The position numbers were made by a program, and so were the translations under genes. The notes below the pieces were generated by a model. It did no database searches. It had not been told where the DNA came from and worked only from the letters and a program-made list of their open reading frames with translations. Below are positions 16,439 through 24,015 of a stretch of 32,158 bases of DNA, piece by piece; positions within the stretch are counted from its first letter, which is position 1; every line of letters begins with the position of its first letter. The stretch comes from HGM04593 sp045588345 (GTDB lineage: Bacteria > Bacteroidota > Bacteroidia > Bacteroidales > Bacteroidaceae), in assembly GCA_045588345.1 (NCBI GenBank), contig JAZNDZ010000029.1, forward strand, positions 1-32,158. Reading direction: 5' to 3'.

Positions 16439-17285
16439 GAAAAGAGCAGGTGCTTGCCTGCTGGCAGCGCTGTTCGCATTTGCGCCGCTGTTCGTTGCAA
16501 ATGCACAGGAAGATGACGAGTTCGGCGTGTGGACAACCGTCGAAGCATCGAAGAAAATAACCAAGAAACTGAAGTTCGACTTCGAGGCCGAACTGCGCAC
16601 CATTGAAGGCGTAGGCGACATCGAACGCATTTCATTAGGTGCCGGAGCCAGTTACAAGCCCGTCAAGTGGCTCAAGGCAAGTGCCGGATACATTTTCATC
16701 TACAGCCACAAGCCCGAAACAAAAAAACTCCGTTGGAACGAAGATATAAATGACTACGATGTAGCGACAGACCTTGACGGCAACACCTTCTACAACTACA
16801 ATGTAGACGAAGCCTACTGGACCGAGCGTCACCGTTTCCACATTTCGCTCAGCGGCGACTACAAGATTGGGCGCGTCGAGTTATCTCTGCGCGAACGCGT
16901 ACAGTACACCCGTACCAATTCCGCCACAACCGATGAAACAAAGTACAGATATGATTTAGGCGACGAACTCGACCCCGATGACGACAAATGGGGCAAGAAG
17001 AGAGAACCCGAGTTCAAGGAAGCCAAGGATAACACCACACTGCGTTCACGCCTGACAGCAAAGTGGGATATTCCCAAGTGCAAAGTAACCCCGTTTGCAT
17101 CAGTTGAGTTGTACACCCGCCTCGACGAGTGGAAAGGTTGCGACAAACTGCGTTACCGCCTTGGAGCAAGTTACAAAATCAACAAAGACAATTCAGTATC
17201 ACTTTTCTACCTGTACCAGGATGCCAATGACGATGACGAGCCCAAAGGCCATGCAATAGGCATCGGTTATTCAGTAGACCTATAA
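16416..17285 (+). CDS. DUF2490-family probable outer-membrane beta-barrel protein
   Basis: This 289-residue protein has a signal peptide (about 1-30, ending VANAQ) followed by alternating polar and aromatic strands typical of a small outer-membrane barrel: GVWTTVEASKKITKKLKFDFEAEL, ISLGAGASYKPVKWLKASAGY, RHRFHISLSGDYK, VELSLRERVQYTR and a closing GHAIGIGYSVDL. The strand pattern and the RxRxQ-like middle section match DUF2490. Two acidic stretches (around residues 175-200 and near 275) would be loops or turns. It overlaps the DUF4956 gene by 23 bp and is followed 9 bp later by the T9SS-tail gene, so it belongs to the same operon. Its job is unknown; in this context it could form the outer-membrane step of a polyphosphate or surface-protein pathway. 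Confidence 0.8.
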   Translation: MNTNLKNKKRAGACLLAALFAFAPLFVANAQEDDEFGVWTTVEASKKITKKLKFDFEAELRTIEGVGDIERISLGAGASYKPVKWLKASAGYIFIYSHKPETKKLRWNEDINDYDVATDLDGNTFYNYNVDEAYWTERHRFHISLSGDYKIGRVELSLRERVQYTRTNSATTDETKYRYDLGDELDPDDDKWGKKREPEFKEAKDNTTLRSRLTAKWDIPKCKVTPFASVELYTRLDEWKGCDKLRYRLGASYKINKDNSVSLFYLYQDANDDDEPKGHAIGIGYSVDL

Positions 17286-17294
17286 CACACACAC

Positions 17295-17753
17295 ATGAAG
17301 AAGATTCTTACAATACTGCTGGTTCTCGCAGCCGCATTGCCGGTTGCGTCCCAGCACATGCTCATAGACAAAAGCGGCAGCGACAACGAAGTCGTCAACA
17401 TCAGCGACATAAGACAAATAACCTTCAACGGCACCACAGTCACCGTTGAGCAGAACGACGGCACCGCAAGCAGCAATGACATGTCCGTCATCAACCGCAT
17501 ATCATTCGGCGACTACACAGCCATTGGACAGGTAAAACCGGACGACAGCGCACTTGTAACATATATATCAAGCGACCGGATTGCCGTGAACAGTTATGCC
17601 GGCAGCCAAGTGACAATCTATAACATCGTCGGCAGCCAAGTGCTCAACACCCGCCTTTCGGCCGACTACGGGACAATAAGCATTGCCAGCCTTCCCAAAG
17701 GCATATACATAGTAAAGACAAACGACCGCACCGCAAAAATCATAAGACGATGA
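17295..17753 (+). CDS. Small secreted protein with type IX (type A) C-terminal sorting domain
   Basis: This 152-residue protein has a signal peptide (about 1-19, ending PVASQ), a short middle part, and a C-terminal domain (about 85-152) of the T9SS type A form: VTIYNIVGSQVLNT, then SLPKGIYIVKTN and a basic end KIIRR. It should therefore be exported to the periplasm and then through the outer membrane by the T9SS. There is no room for a catalytic domain; the middle contains two motifs of the form DIRQITFNG (about 42-50) and INRISFGD. A similar DITFDQ motif occurs near the N-terminus of the next protein. Its ORF ends in ATGA, overlapping the beta-helix gene by 4 bp. It may be a carrier or anchor that takes the neighbouring beta-helix protein to the surface, which is inference. 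Confidence 0.82.
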   Translation: MKKILTILLVLAAALPVASQHMLIDKSGSDNEVVNISDIRQITFNGTTVTVEQNDGTASSNDMSVINRISFGDYTAIGQVKPDDSALVTYISSDRIAVNSYAGSQVTIYNIVGSQVLNTRLSADYGTISIASLPKGIYIVKTNDRTAKIIRR

Positions 17754-19444
17754 GAAAGACATTATTTGCCGCATGCCTGCTCATTGCCGCATCGGCGCAA
17801 GCCCAAGTGCTCTATGTAAACAACAGCAACGGCACCTTTCAGGCAATCGACACCAAACAAGCAGGCGACATCACCTTTGACCAAGAGCAGAAACTCATAG
17901 ACATTGAACTCTCCAAGGAGAACGGGAACATCATTGTGAGCCGTTTCTGTACCGAAGGCATAACAAACATTGCCCCCGCATCGAACAAAGGCACAGAACT
18001 TACATACAGCCTCACCCCCACAGTAACCTTTGACACAGCCGACAAGGAGAGTTTCAAAGAGATTACACAGCCTATCCCGACAGATGAACTGGCCGAAGAG
18101 TATGACGATTATGTAGAAAACTACTCAACATCACAACTATTGACAATCACATTCAGCGAAACAGGGGCAAAAATAAGCAAGACCCCGACAGGCCTGACAG
18201 CAACCATCAATGGAGGACACATCGTCATAAACTCCACTCTGAGCAAAATAGGATATATATTAAAAGGAAAGTGCAGCAACGGTTCCTTGAAGATATACAG
18301 CACCAAGAAGTTCAAACTGATTGCCAACGGCATTGACCTTACCAACCCCACAGGCCCCGCAATAAACATACAGAGCGGGAAGACAGCTTACTTCTCCATT
18401 GCCGACGGCAAGACCAACACACTTTGCGACGGTGCCGTATACAGCGCACCCGCCACAGGCAGCGACGGCGTTGAGGAAGACCAGAAAGGCACCATTTTCA
18501 GCGAAGGCCAGATAATCTTCGACGGTTACAACAAAGGTACCGGTACCCTGAATGTCAGTAGCCTTGGCGGGCATGCCATCTGCAGCGACGACTATATAAT
18601 CGTGCGCGGCGGCAACATCAACATTCTTGAGGCAGCAAAAGACGGTTTCCGCGCAAAGGACAAATTCATCATTGGCCGCACCGCGGCATATTCGCCCGTC
18701 ATCACCGTCAACGCCACAAGCAACGGCATTGACCTGAGCGAAGGCCCTCTAACCATTGAGGCCGGCAAACTGGATATAAAATCAGGCAGCGAAGGCATAA
18801 AGGTTGAATACGAAGCCACTACACCCGACCCCACAGTAGTTCCCGATGCAAACATAAAGGGCGGTTACATAAACATAGCAACAACCAATGACAAGAGTTC
18901 AGCCATAAAGACAACAGGCAACTACACCCACACCGACGGCATAGTCCATGCCCGGGTCAGCGGCAACGGTTCAAAAATCATCAACAGCGACGGTGCGGCT
19001 ACCATTGAAGGCGGCAAAATCATAGGCCACACAACAGGCACTCTGTTTGCCGATGCGACGACGACCGACCCCACAAGCAGCGGTGGAATCAAGAGTGCAG
19101 GCAACTTCACCGTAACGGGCGGCACCATAGCCATTGAGTGCAGCGGTGCATACGCAAAAGGCATCAACTGCAACAGTGACGTAACCATTAATGGCGGCAA
19201 TATAACAGTGCTCTCGACAGGCGAGTTCACCAATTACGAAAAGCGAGGCTATGCCATAACCACCAATGGGCTGACCGTCAACGGCGGCAAACTTGTTGCC
19301 GTTTCGTTCGACGACACCGTTTCGGCAACCGTCATTACCCTGAACGGCGGTACATTCCATGCCATTACCGACAGCCAGGAAACAGGCCTTGAGGGTATTG
19401 CCGCACAGACCGGCGGCTGGTTGCTCTATAAAAAGACTGAATAA
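17750..19444 (+). CDS. Cthe_2159-like beta-helix carbohydrate-binding-domain protein (PF14262-type)
   Basis: This 564-residue protein has a signal peptide (about 1-18, ending SAQAQ), an N-terminal part with DITFDQEQKLIDIELS, and from about residue 120 onward the repeats of a right-handed beta-helix: TATINGGHIVINS, IIVRGGNINILEAAKDGFRA, LTIEAGKLDIKSGSEGIKVE, IKGGYINIAT, ATIEGGKIIG, FTVTGGTIAIECSG, VTINGGNITVLSTG, LTVNGGKLVAVS, TLNGGTFHAIT. This is the pattern of the carbohydrate-binding-domain family named after Clostridium thermocellum Cthe_2159, which binds acidic polysaccharide and calcium. No T9SS tail is present on this protein itself. It is last in the operon and overlaps the T9SS-tail gene by 4 bp. 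No standard terminator follows; the hairpins from 19502 onward may serve. Binding of an anionic polymer such as polyphosphate is a hypothesis from context. Confidence 0.85.
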   Translation: MRKTLFAACLLIAASAQAQVLYVNNSNGTFQAIDTKQAGDITFDQEQKLIDIELSKENGNIIVSRFCTEGITNIAPASNKGTELTYSLTPTVTFDTADKESFKEITQPIPTDELAEEYDDYVENYSTSQLLTITFSETGAKISKTPTGLTATINGGHIVINSTLSKIGYILKGKCSNGSLKIYSTKKFKLIANGIDLTNPTGPAINIQSGKTAYFSIADGKTNTLCDGAVYSAPATGSDGVEEDQKGTIFSEGQIIFDGYNKGTGTLNVSSLGGHAICSDDYIIVRGGNINILEAAKDGFRAKDKFIIGRTAAYSPVITVNATSNGIDLSEGPLTIEAGKLDIKSGSEGIKVEYEATTPDPTVVPDANIKGGYINIATTNDKSSAIKTTGNYTHTDGIVHARVSGNGSKIINSDGAATIEGGKIIGHTTGTLFADATTTDPTSSGGIKSAGNFTVTGGTIAIECSGAYAKGINCNSDVTINGGNITVLSTGEFTNYEKRGYAITTNGLTVNGGKLVAVSFDDTVSATVITLNGGTFHAITDSQETGLEGIAAQTGGWLLYKKTE

Positions 19445-19469
19445 AGCAATAATCGCCGAAAGCAAAGCA

Positions 19470-19641
19470 AGTACAATATTACCCACACGTTTTTGCTTTT
19501 CGTTCTTTTGGCCGCCAAAAGAACATGATAGAACGACTTGAAGGGGAATACAAGATAACCGGTTAAGGTTGATGACTGTATTCTTCAATACAACTTACCC
19601 TTAACCTGTTGTCGTATATTCTTTCTGCCATTGTTCTATCT
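19470..19641. repeat. Diverged partial copy of the intergenic repeat, folded into nested hairpins
   Basis: TACAATATTACCCACAC and the perfect inverted repeat GTTCTTTTGGC-C-GCCAAAAGAAC (19502-19524), followed by ATGATAGAACGACT and GAATACAAGATAAC, are shared with copies 1 and 2, but in a different order and with different flanks. Downstream, GGTTAAGG (19561-19568) pairs with CCTTAACC (19599-19606), with an inner TGTATT-CTTC-AATACA hairpin (19577-19592), and GATAGAAC upstream mirrors GTTCTATC at about 19634-19641. This looks like a long imperfect stem, in DNA or RNA. Confidence 0.7.
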
Positions 19642-19643
19642 TA

Positions 19644-19668
19644 ACTTTTCGTCGCGCGAAAAGTTACA
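19644..19668. repeat. 10-bp inverted repeat with TCGCG loop
   Basis: TAACTTTTCG and CGAAAAGTTA are perfect inverse arms around the 5-base centre TCGCG. It lies in the gene-free stretch after the beta-helix gene. It lacks a T-run, so it is not an ordinary terminator. Confidence 0.75.
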
Positions 19669-19745
19669 AAAGCGCCCGTCACACGTAAAAATTAGTCACA
19701 ACAGCCTTTTGCTCACAAGTTGCAGGCAACATTCTTCGGCCGGCT

Positions 19746-19878
19746 GTTGTTTGCCTCAAACAACTTTTCGTTCAAACAGCGGGGAGAGGACAACTCGCTG
19801 TCCGCGAAAAAACATCATCACGTATATGCACCGCTCAAACAATTCCTCTCCTTATCCGCTGTTTGAACGGTTGTTTGC
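19746..19878. repeat. Long inverted repeat around a ~55-base centre, with an extra small hairpin
   Basis: CGTTCAAACAGCGG at 19769-19782 is the inverse of CCGCTGTTTGAACG at 19856-19869, flanked by matching GGAGAGGA / TCCTCTCC inside and CAAACAAC / GTTGTTTG outside, the latter offset by four T residues. A separate hairpin GTTGTTTG-CCT-CAAACAAC lies at 19746-19764 and competes for the outer arm. No gene is seen inside. The purpose is unknown: a mobile-element relic, a structured RNA, or a replication or segregation site are all possible. Confidence 0.7.
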
Positions 19879-19908
19879 TGTAATTTTATCGGTGACGGAT
19901 ATTAAGGA

Positions 19909-20338
19909 AATTACCTTTGGCGGTTGTATAGCAGAAGTAATTCCAAAAAAGAAACCGGCACTGTGTGAGACACAGCAAGTATTAGTGCATATAGCCGGAA
20001 TGAGGCGTGAATTTGTTTGAGCGGTGCAATATCGCGTCTCTGCTTGTGCGTGAGAAGCGAGTTGTCGCGCCCCGGCTATATGCGCGTTAAGATACTTGTG
20101 GCAAGCATGATGTGACCGAATGATATTGCACGGCAATTCATGAGCAAAGCATTATGCGACTGTTGAACTCTGTGCCGGGGCTTTTCGTTCTTTTGGCCGC
20201 CAAAAGAACATGATAGAACGACTACAAGAGGAATACAAGATAACTGATTAAGGGTAAAATTAACCTCAGAATAAGATATTCCAGATAGAAAACGAGCATA
20301 CTTGTACAATATTACCCACACAGAATTTCTACTGAGCC
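19909..20338. repeat. Intergenic repeat, full-length copy 2 (~430 bp) with pseudoknot-like pairing
   Basis: The left part (19909-20142) matches 31926-32158 and the right part (20108-20338) matches 1-231. Arm A (CAAGTATTAGTGCATATAGC and the next CGG, 19976-19998) pairs with A' (CCGGCTATATGC 20072-20083 plus ATACTTG 20092-20098). Arm B (GTGCAATATC, 20024-20033) pairs with B' (GATATTGCAC, 20122-20131). The order A-B-A'-B' is that of a pseudoknot. Short frames run through it on both strands, but they show no protein signature. It is a multi-copy, structured intergenic element. Confidence 0.85.
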
Positions 20339-20368
20339 TCTTTTTTGTGTCAAGTATATGTGTACCTA

Positions 20369-20389
20369 CTTACTTTGCGCTTACTTTGC
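20369..20389 (+). repeat. Two direct copies of CTTACTTTGC, one base apart
   Basis: The decamer CTTACTTTGC occurs at 20369-20378 and 20380-20389, about 130 bases upstream of pheT and just before its putative promoter. An 11-base period suits a protein binding the same helix face twice, but no regulator is known for it. Confidence 0.55.
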
Positions 20390-20447
20390 CATTTTCCTCT
20401 TTAATAACATATTTCGCTGCTATCTTCTTTTTTTAAAGAAAAAAATG

Positions 20448-20455
20448 TAAATTTG
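20448..20455 (+). promoter_or_regulatory. Candidate -7 box for pheT
   Basis: TAAATTTG matches TAnnTTTG and lies 65 bases upstream of the pheT ATG. The upstream sequence is T-rich but lacks a clean TTTG at 19-21 bases. The leader contains a small GGCC-TTGTAC-GGCC hairpin. Confidence 0.5.
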
Positions 20456-20519
20456 CAAACTGAAATATTGTGGGCCTTGTACGGCCTGGTTTTCTTGAGG
20501 AATATAAAATCAATATTAT

Positions 20520-22985
20520 ATGAACATTTCTTATAATTGGCTTAAAGAGTATGTCGATTTTGACATGACACCCGAGGAGGTGTCTGCTGCCCTCACATCC
20601 ATTGGTCTTGAGACCGACGGGGTAGAGGAGGTACAGACAATAAAGGGCGGTCTTGAGGGATTGGTTATCGGCGAGGTACTTACCTGCATTGATCACCCCG
20701 ACAGCGACCATCTGCATATAACAACAGTGAACCTTGGTGACGGCAACCCCGTACAGATTGTGTGCGGTGCACCCAACGTGGCTGCCGGTCAGAAGGTGGT
20801 TGTGGCAACTATAGGTACAAAGTTGTATAGCGGAGATGAGTGCTTTACAATCAAGAAGGGCAAAATACGCGGTGCTGAGTCATTCGGAATGATTTGTGCC
20901 GAGGATGAAATTGGTGTCGGCAACAGTCACGACGGTATCATTGTGCTGCCTGCCGATGCAGTTCCCGGTACACCGGCGAAAGAGTATTACAATATAAAGA
21001 GCGATTATCTCATCGGTGTCGATATCACTCCTAACCGTGCCGATGCGTGTTCGCACTATGGCGTTGCACGCGACCTTTATGCCTATACAATGCAGAACAA
21101 GGGTTGCAGCGCCCTGCAACGTCCATCATGCGACGGTTTCAAGGTTGATGACAATTCGTTGGAAATTGACATTGAAATACAGAATACAGAGGCATGCATG
21201 CGTTATGCCGGCGTTACAGTGAAAGGTGTTACCGTAAAGGAGAGCCCCGATTGGCTCAAGAACAAGTTGCAGATAATAGGAATACGCCCTATAAACAACA
21301 TTGTAGACATTACAAACTTCATACTTCACGCATACGGCCAGCCTATGCACTGCTTCGATGCAGATAAAATCAAGGGCGGCAAGGTTGTTGTGCGTACATT
21401 CCCCGAGGGTACTCCTTTTGTGACTCTTGACGGAGTGGAGCGCAAACTCTCGGAGCGTGACCTTATGATATGCAATGCCGAAGAACCTATGTGCATTGCC
21501 GGCGTATTCGGCGGCCTTGAGTCCGGTACTACGGAAGAAACAAAGAATGTGTTTCTTGAAAGTGCATATTTTCACCCTACATGGATTCGCAAGAGTGCGC
21601 GCCGTCACGGATTGCAGACCGATGCCTCTTTCCGTTATGAGCGCGGCACAGACCCCAATTGTGTGATATATGCATTGAAACAGGCCGCTATGCTCATCAA
21701 GGAACTTGCAGGCGGTACAATCTCAATGGATATAAAGGATATATACCCTGCACCGGTTGAGGATTTCAAGGTTGAACTTGAGTACAGTTACGTTAATGGC
21801 CTTATCGGTGTTGAACTTGCTCCCGAGACGGTCAAGAGCATTGTAACTTCACTTGAGATGAAGATTGCCGGCGAGAACGAGAAAGGGCTTTCGCTGCTTG
21901 TTCCTCCTTATCGCGTGGATGTGCAGCGTCCTTGTGATGTTGTAGAGGATATCATGCGCATATATGGCTATAACAATGTGAATTTCGACAATACTCTGCA
22001 CTCATCAATCATTACCAAGGGTGTAGAGGATAAATCGCACAAGTTGCAGAATCTGGTATCAGAGCAACTCGTAGGTTGCGGTTTCAATGAGATTCTCAAC
22101 AATTCGCTCACCGCAGCCGGCTATTATGACGGTCTCGAGAGTTTTAAGAGCGAAAATCTTGTACGTCTGATGAATCCGCTGAGCAATGACTTGAATGTGA
22201 TGCGTCAGACAATGCTGTTTGGTGGCCTTGAGAGCATACAGCGCAATGTTAGCCGCAAGTTTACCGACCTTAGTTTCTTTGAATTCGGTAACTGTTACCG
22301 TTTTGATGCCGACAAGCGTGTCGAGGAGAAAATCCTCAGTCCTTACAGCGAGAGCAACCACCTTGCTCTGTGGATGACCGGCAATAATGTTGCTTCATCT
22401 TGGATTGAGGCTGGCCGTCCGTTATCGGTGTATGACCTCAAGGCTGTTGTAGAGCATATATTTGACCGTCTTGGTTTCAAACCGGGAATGCGCCTTGTGA
22501 CAACATTCAGCGATGATGTTTTCTCGGCTGCAATACAGGTTCAGGCACAGAATAACAAGAAGGTTGTGGCACAATTAGGTATCCTGCGCAAGAAGGTTAC
22601 AAAGCGTTTTAATATTGATGCAGAGGTACTGTATGCCGATATAAACTGGACTGAACTGATGAAAGCTGTGAAGAATGCCAGAATCGGCTATGGCGAGATA
22701 AGCAAGTATCCGGCAGTGAAGCGTGACCTTGCATTGCTCATTGACAAGAACGTGACATTTGCGCAGATTGAGCAGGTTGCCCGTGAGACAGAGAAAAAAC
22801 TCCTGAAAGCTGTTACCTTGTTCGATGTTTACGAAGGCAAGAATCTTGAAGAGGGCAAGAAGAGTTATGCTGTAAGTTTCATTCTCCAGGATGACAACCA
22901 GACTCTCAATGATAAAGTTATTGACAAGACAATGGCCCGACTTATGGAGAACTTCCAGAAACGTCTTGGTGCCGTACAGCGATAA
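20520..22985 (+). CDS. pheT: Phenylalanyl-tRNA synthetase beta subunit
   Basis: This 821-residue subunit works with PheS as an alpha2-beta2 enzyme charging tRNA-Phe. Domains in order: N-terminal MNISYNWLKEYVDFD typical of PheT, the EMAP-like tRNA-binding domain (about 40-150, with VCGAPNVAAGQKVVVA), the B3/B4 editing module (about 210-390, containing RPINNIVDITNFILHAYGQPMHCFD), the B5 domain (about 405-475), the catalytic-like core (to about 690) and the C-terminal FDX-ACB domain (about 730-820, beginning near SKYPAVKRDLALLIDK). Length is full. pheS is not in this window; in Bacteroidetes the two genes are often apart. yebC follows after 36 bp, so both may share a transcript that ends at 23767-23800. 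Confidence 0.97.
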   Translation: MNISYNWLKEYVDFDMTPEEVSAALTSIGLETDGVEEVQTIKGGLEGLVIGEVLTCIDHPDSDHLHITTVNLGDGNPVQIVCGAPNVAAGQKVVVATIGTKLYSGDECFTIKKGKIRGAESFGMICAEDEIGVGNSHDGIIVLPADAVPGTPAKEYYNIKSDYLIGVDITPNRADACSHYGVARDLYAYTMQNKGCSALQRPSCDGFKVDDNSLEIDIEIQNTEACMRYAGVTVKGVTVKESPDWLKNKLQIIGIRPINNIVDITNFILHAYGQPMHCFDADKIKGGKVVVRTFPEGTPFVTLDGVERKLSERDLMICNAEEPMCIAGVFGGLESGTTEETKNVFLESAYFHPTWIRKSARRHGLQTDASFRYERGTDPNCVIYALKQAAMLIKELAGGTISMDIKDIYPAPVEDFKVELEYSYVNGLIGVELAPETVKSIVTSLEMKIAGENEKGLSLLVPPYRVDVQRPCDVVEDIMRIYGYNNVNFDNTLHSSIITKGVEDKSHKLQNLVSEQLVGCGFNEILNNSLTAAGYYDGLESFKSENLVRLMNPLSNDLNVMRQTMLFGGLESIQRNVSRKFTDLSFFEFGNCYRFDADKRVEEKILSPYSESNHLALWMTGNNVASSWIEAGRPLSVYDLKAVVEHIFDRLGFKPGMRLVTTFSDDVFSAAIQVQAQNNKKVVAQLGILRKKVTKRFNIDAEVLYADINWTELMKAVKNARIGYGEISKYPAVKRDLALLIDKNVTFAQIEQVARETEKKLLKAVTLFDVYEGKNLEEGKKSYAVSFILQDDNQTLNDKVIDKTMARLMENFQKRLGAVQR

Positions 22986-23021
22986 AAGGAAATAATAACA
23001 AACTAAATATACATTTATACT

Positions 23022-23747
23022 ATGGGTAGAGCTTTTGAATATCGTAAAGCTGCGAAACTGAAAAGATGGGGTAACATGGCACGCACATTTACCCGTGTTG
23101 GAAAACAGATTGCCATTGCAGTCAAGGCCGGTGGTCCGGACCCAGATACAAACTCACACTTGAGAGCGATTATTGCCAATGCAAAGCGCGAGAACATGCC
23201 AAAGGACAATATTGAGCGCGCTATCAAGAATGCAATGGGTAAAGACCAGAAGGATTACAAGGAGGTTACATACGAGGGATATGGTCCATTCGGTATTGCA
23301 GTCTTCGTTGATGCCGCAACAGACAATACTACACGTACCGTTGCCAACGTGCGCGCTGTCTTCAATAAGTTCGGCGGCACACTGGGTACGCAGGGCAGCC
23401 TCGACTTCATGTTCACACACAAGAGCGTGTTTACTTTTACAAAACAAGACGGTCTTGATATGGACGAACTGATTCTTGACCTCATTGATTATGGAGTAGA
23501 GGATGAGTACGATGAGGAGGACAATGAAATTACAATCTACGGTGACCCCAAGTCTTTCGGTGCAATACAGAAAACACTTGAGGAGAAAGGCTTTGAGATT
23601 ACCGGCAGTGAGTTTACACGTATCCCTAATGACTTGAAGGACGTTACCGAGGAGCAGCGTGCAACTATTGACAAGATTGTTGAGCGTCTTGAAGAGGATG
23701 ACGATGTGCAGAATGTATATACAAACATGAAGCCTGCCGAGGAGTAA
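23022..23747 (+). CDS. yebC: YebC/PmpR-family protein (TACO1-like)
   Basis: This 241-residue cytoplasmic protein begins with MGRAFEYRKAAKLKRWGNMARTF-type sequence, a form of the YebC N-terminal motif, followed by the family's GGPDPDTNSHLRAIIANAKRENMPKDNIERAI segment and YEGYGPFGIAVFVDAATDNTTRTVANVR. Family members have been described both as transcription regulators and, more recently, as ribosome-associated factors easing translation of proline-rich stretches. It begins 36 bp after pheT and is followed by a perfect palindromic terminator. I note, without claiming a link, that a proline-rich reading frame lies just beyond that terminator on the other strand. Confidence 0.94.
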   Translation: MGRAFEYRKAAKLKRWGNMARTFTRVGKQIAIAVKAGGPDPDTNSHLRAIIANAKRENMPKDNIERAIKNAMGKDQKDYKEVTYEGYGPFGIAVFVDAATDNTTRTVANVRAVFNKFGGTLGTQGSLDFMFTHKSVFTFTKQDGLDMDELILDLIDYGVEDEYDEEDNEITIYGDPKSFGAIQKTLEEKGFEITGSEFTRIPNDLKDVTEEQRATIDKIVERLEEDDDVQNVYTNMKPAEE

Positions 23748-23766
23748 TTCTTCATTACATTATTAT

Positions 23767-23800
23767 AAGTAAGGTCACGTGCGCGCACGTGACCTTACTT
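23767..23800. terminator. Perfect 34-bp palindrome, bidirectional terminator
   Basis: Seventeen-base arms (centre between 23783 and 23784, core GGTCACGTGCGCGCACGTGACC) form a perfect hairpin between yebC (+) and the convergent DUF4251 unit (-). The T-run is short (TTACTTTCTT on the + side). The proline-rich frame on the minus strand stops at 23803, just before it. Confidence 0.88.
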
Positions 23801-23802
23801 TC

Positions 23803-24015
23803 TTACCTTGTGAACCCTGGCGGCCTCGTCTGGCCTCCGCTGTTGCCGAATCCTGGCGGACGGTTGCTTCCCATTCCCGGCGGGCCGAATGCCGGTGGTC
23901 TTGACGGTATAGGCGGACGCGGTGGCCGTGGCCTGAAGGCTGGTGGTGGAGGAAATGACGGACGGTACATGACCGGATGGTACCAACTCCATGAAAGTGA
24001 AGAAGGAGTATTCAG
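23803..24015 (-). other. In-frame proline-rich reading frame directly after the DUF4251 stop codon
   Basis: On the minus strand, after the TGA at 24016-24018, the same frame stays open for 70 codons to a TAA at 23803-23805. It reads LNTPSSLSWSWYHPV, then a Pro/Arg/Gly-rich tail with FPPPPAFRPRPPRPP, FGPPGMGSNRPPGFG and the end RPPGFTR. An internal ATG in YHPVMYRPS would give a 54-residue separate protein. It may be a readthrough extension, a tail cut off by a nonsense mutation, or a small gene. A Pro/Gly-rich frame on the + strand (23789-24022) is the mirror of the same DNA and I consider it less likely. Confidence 0.4.

Noticed and set aside
19631..20020. A 129-residue frame on the + strand in the gene-free region
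   Set aside because: It runs across two unrelated repeat structures, has no domain or signal features, and its end (CETQQVLVHIAG) is simply the translated repeat, seen again at 31794-32036.
19852..20136. A 94-residue minus-strand frame with a near-identical partner at 31928-32152
   Set aside because: The resemblance follows from the DNA repeat. Differences between the copies keep base-pairing arms rather than protein features, and the frame is rich in Cys, His and Ala as in chance translations.
19445..20519. A CRISPR array
   Set aside because: The repeats are inverted or long and irregular; there are no evenly spaced short direct repeats and no cas genes.
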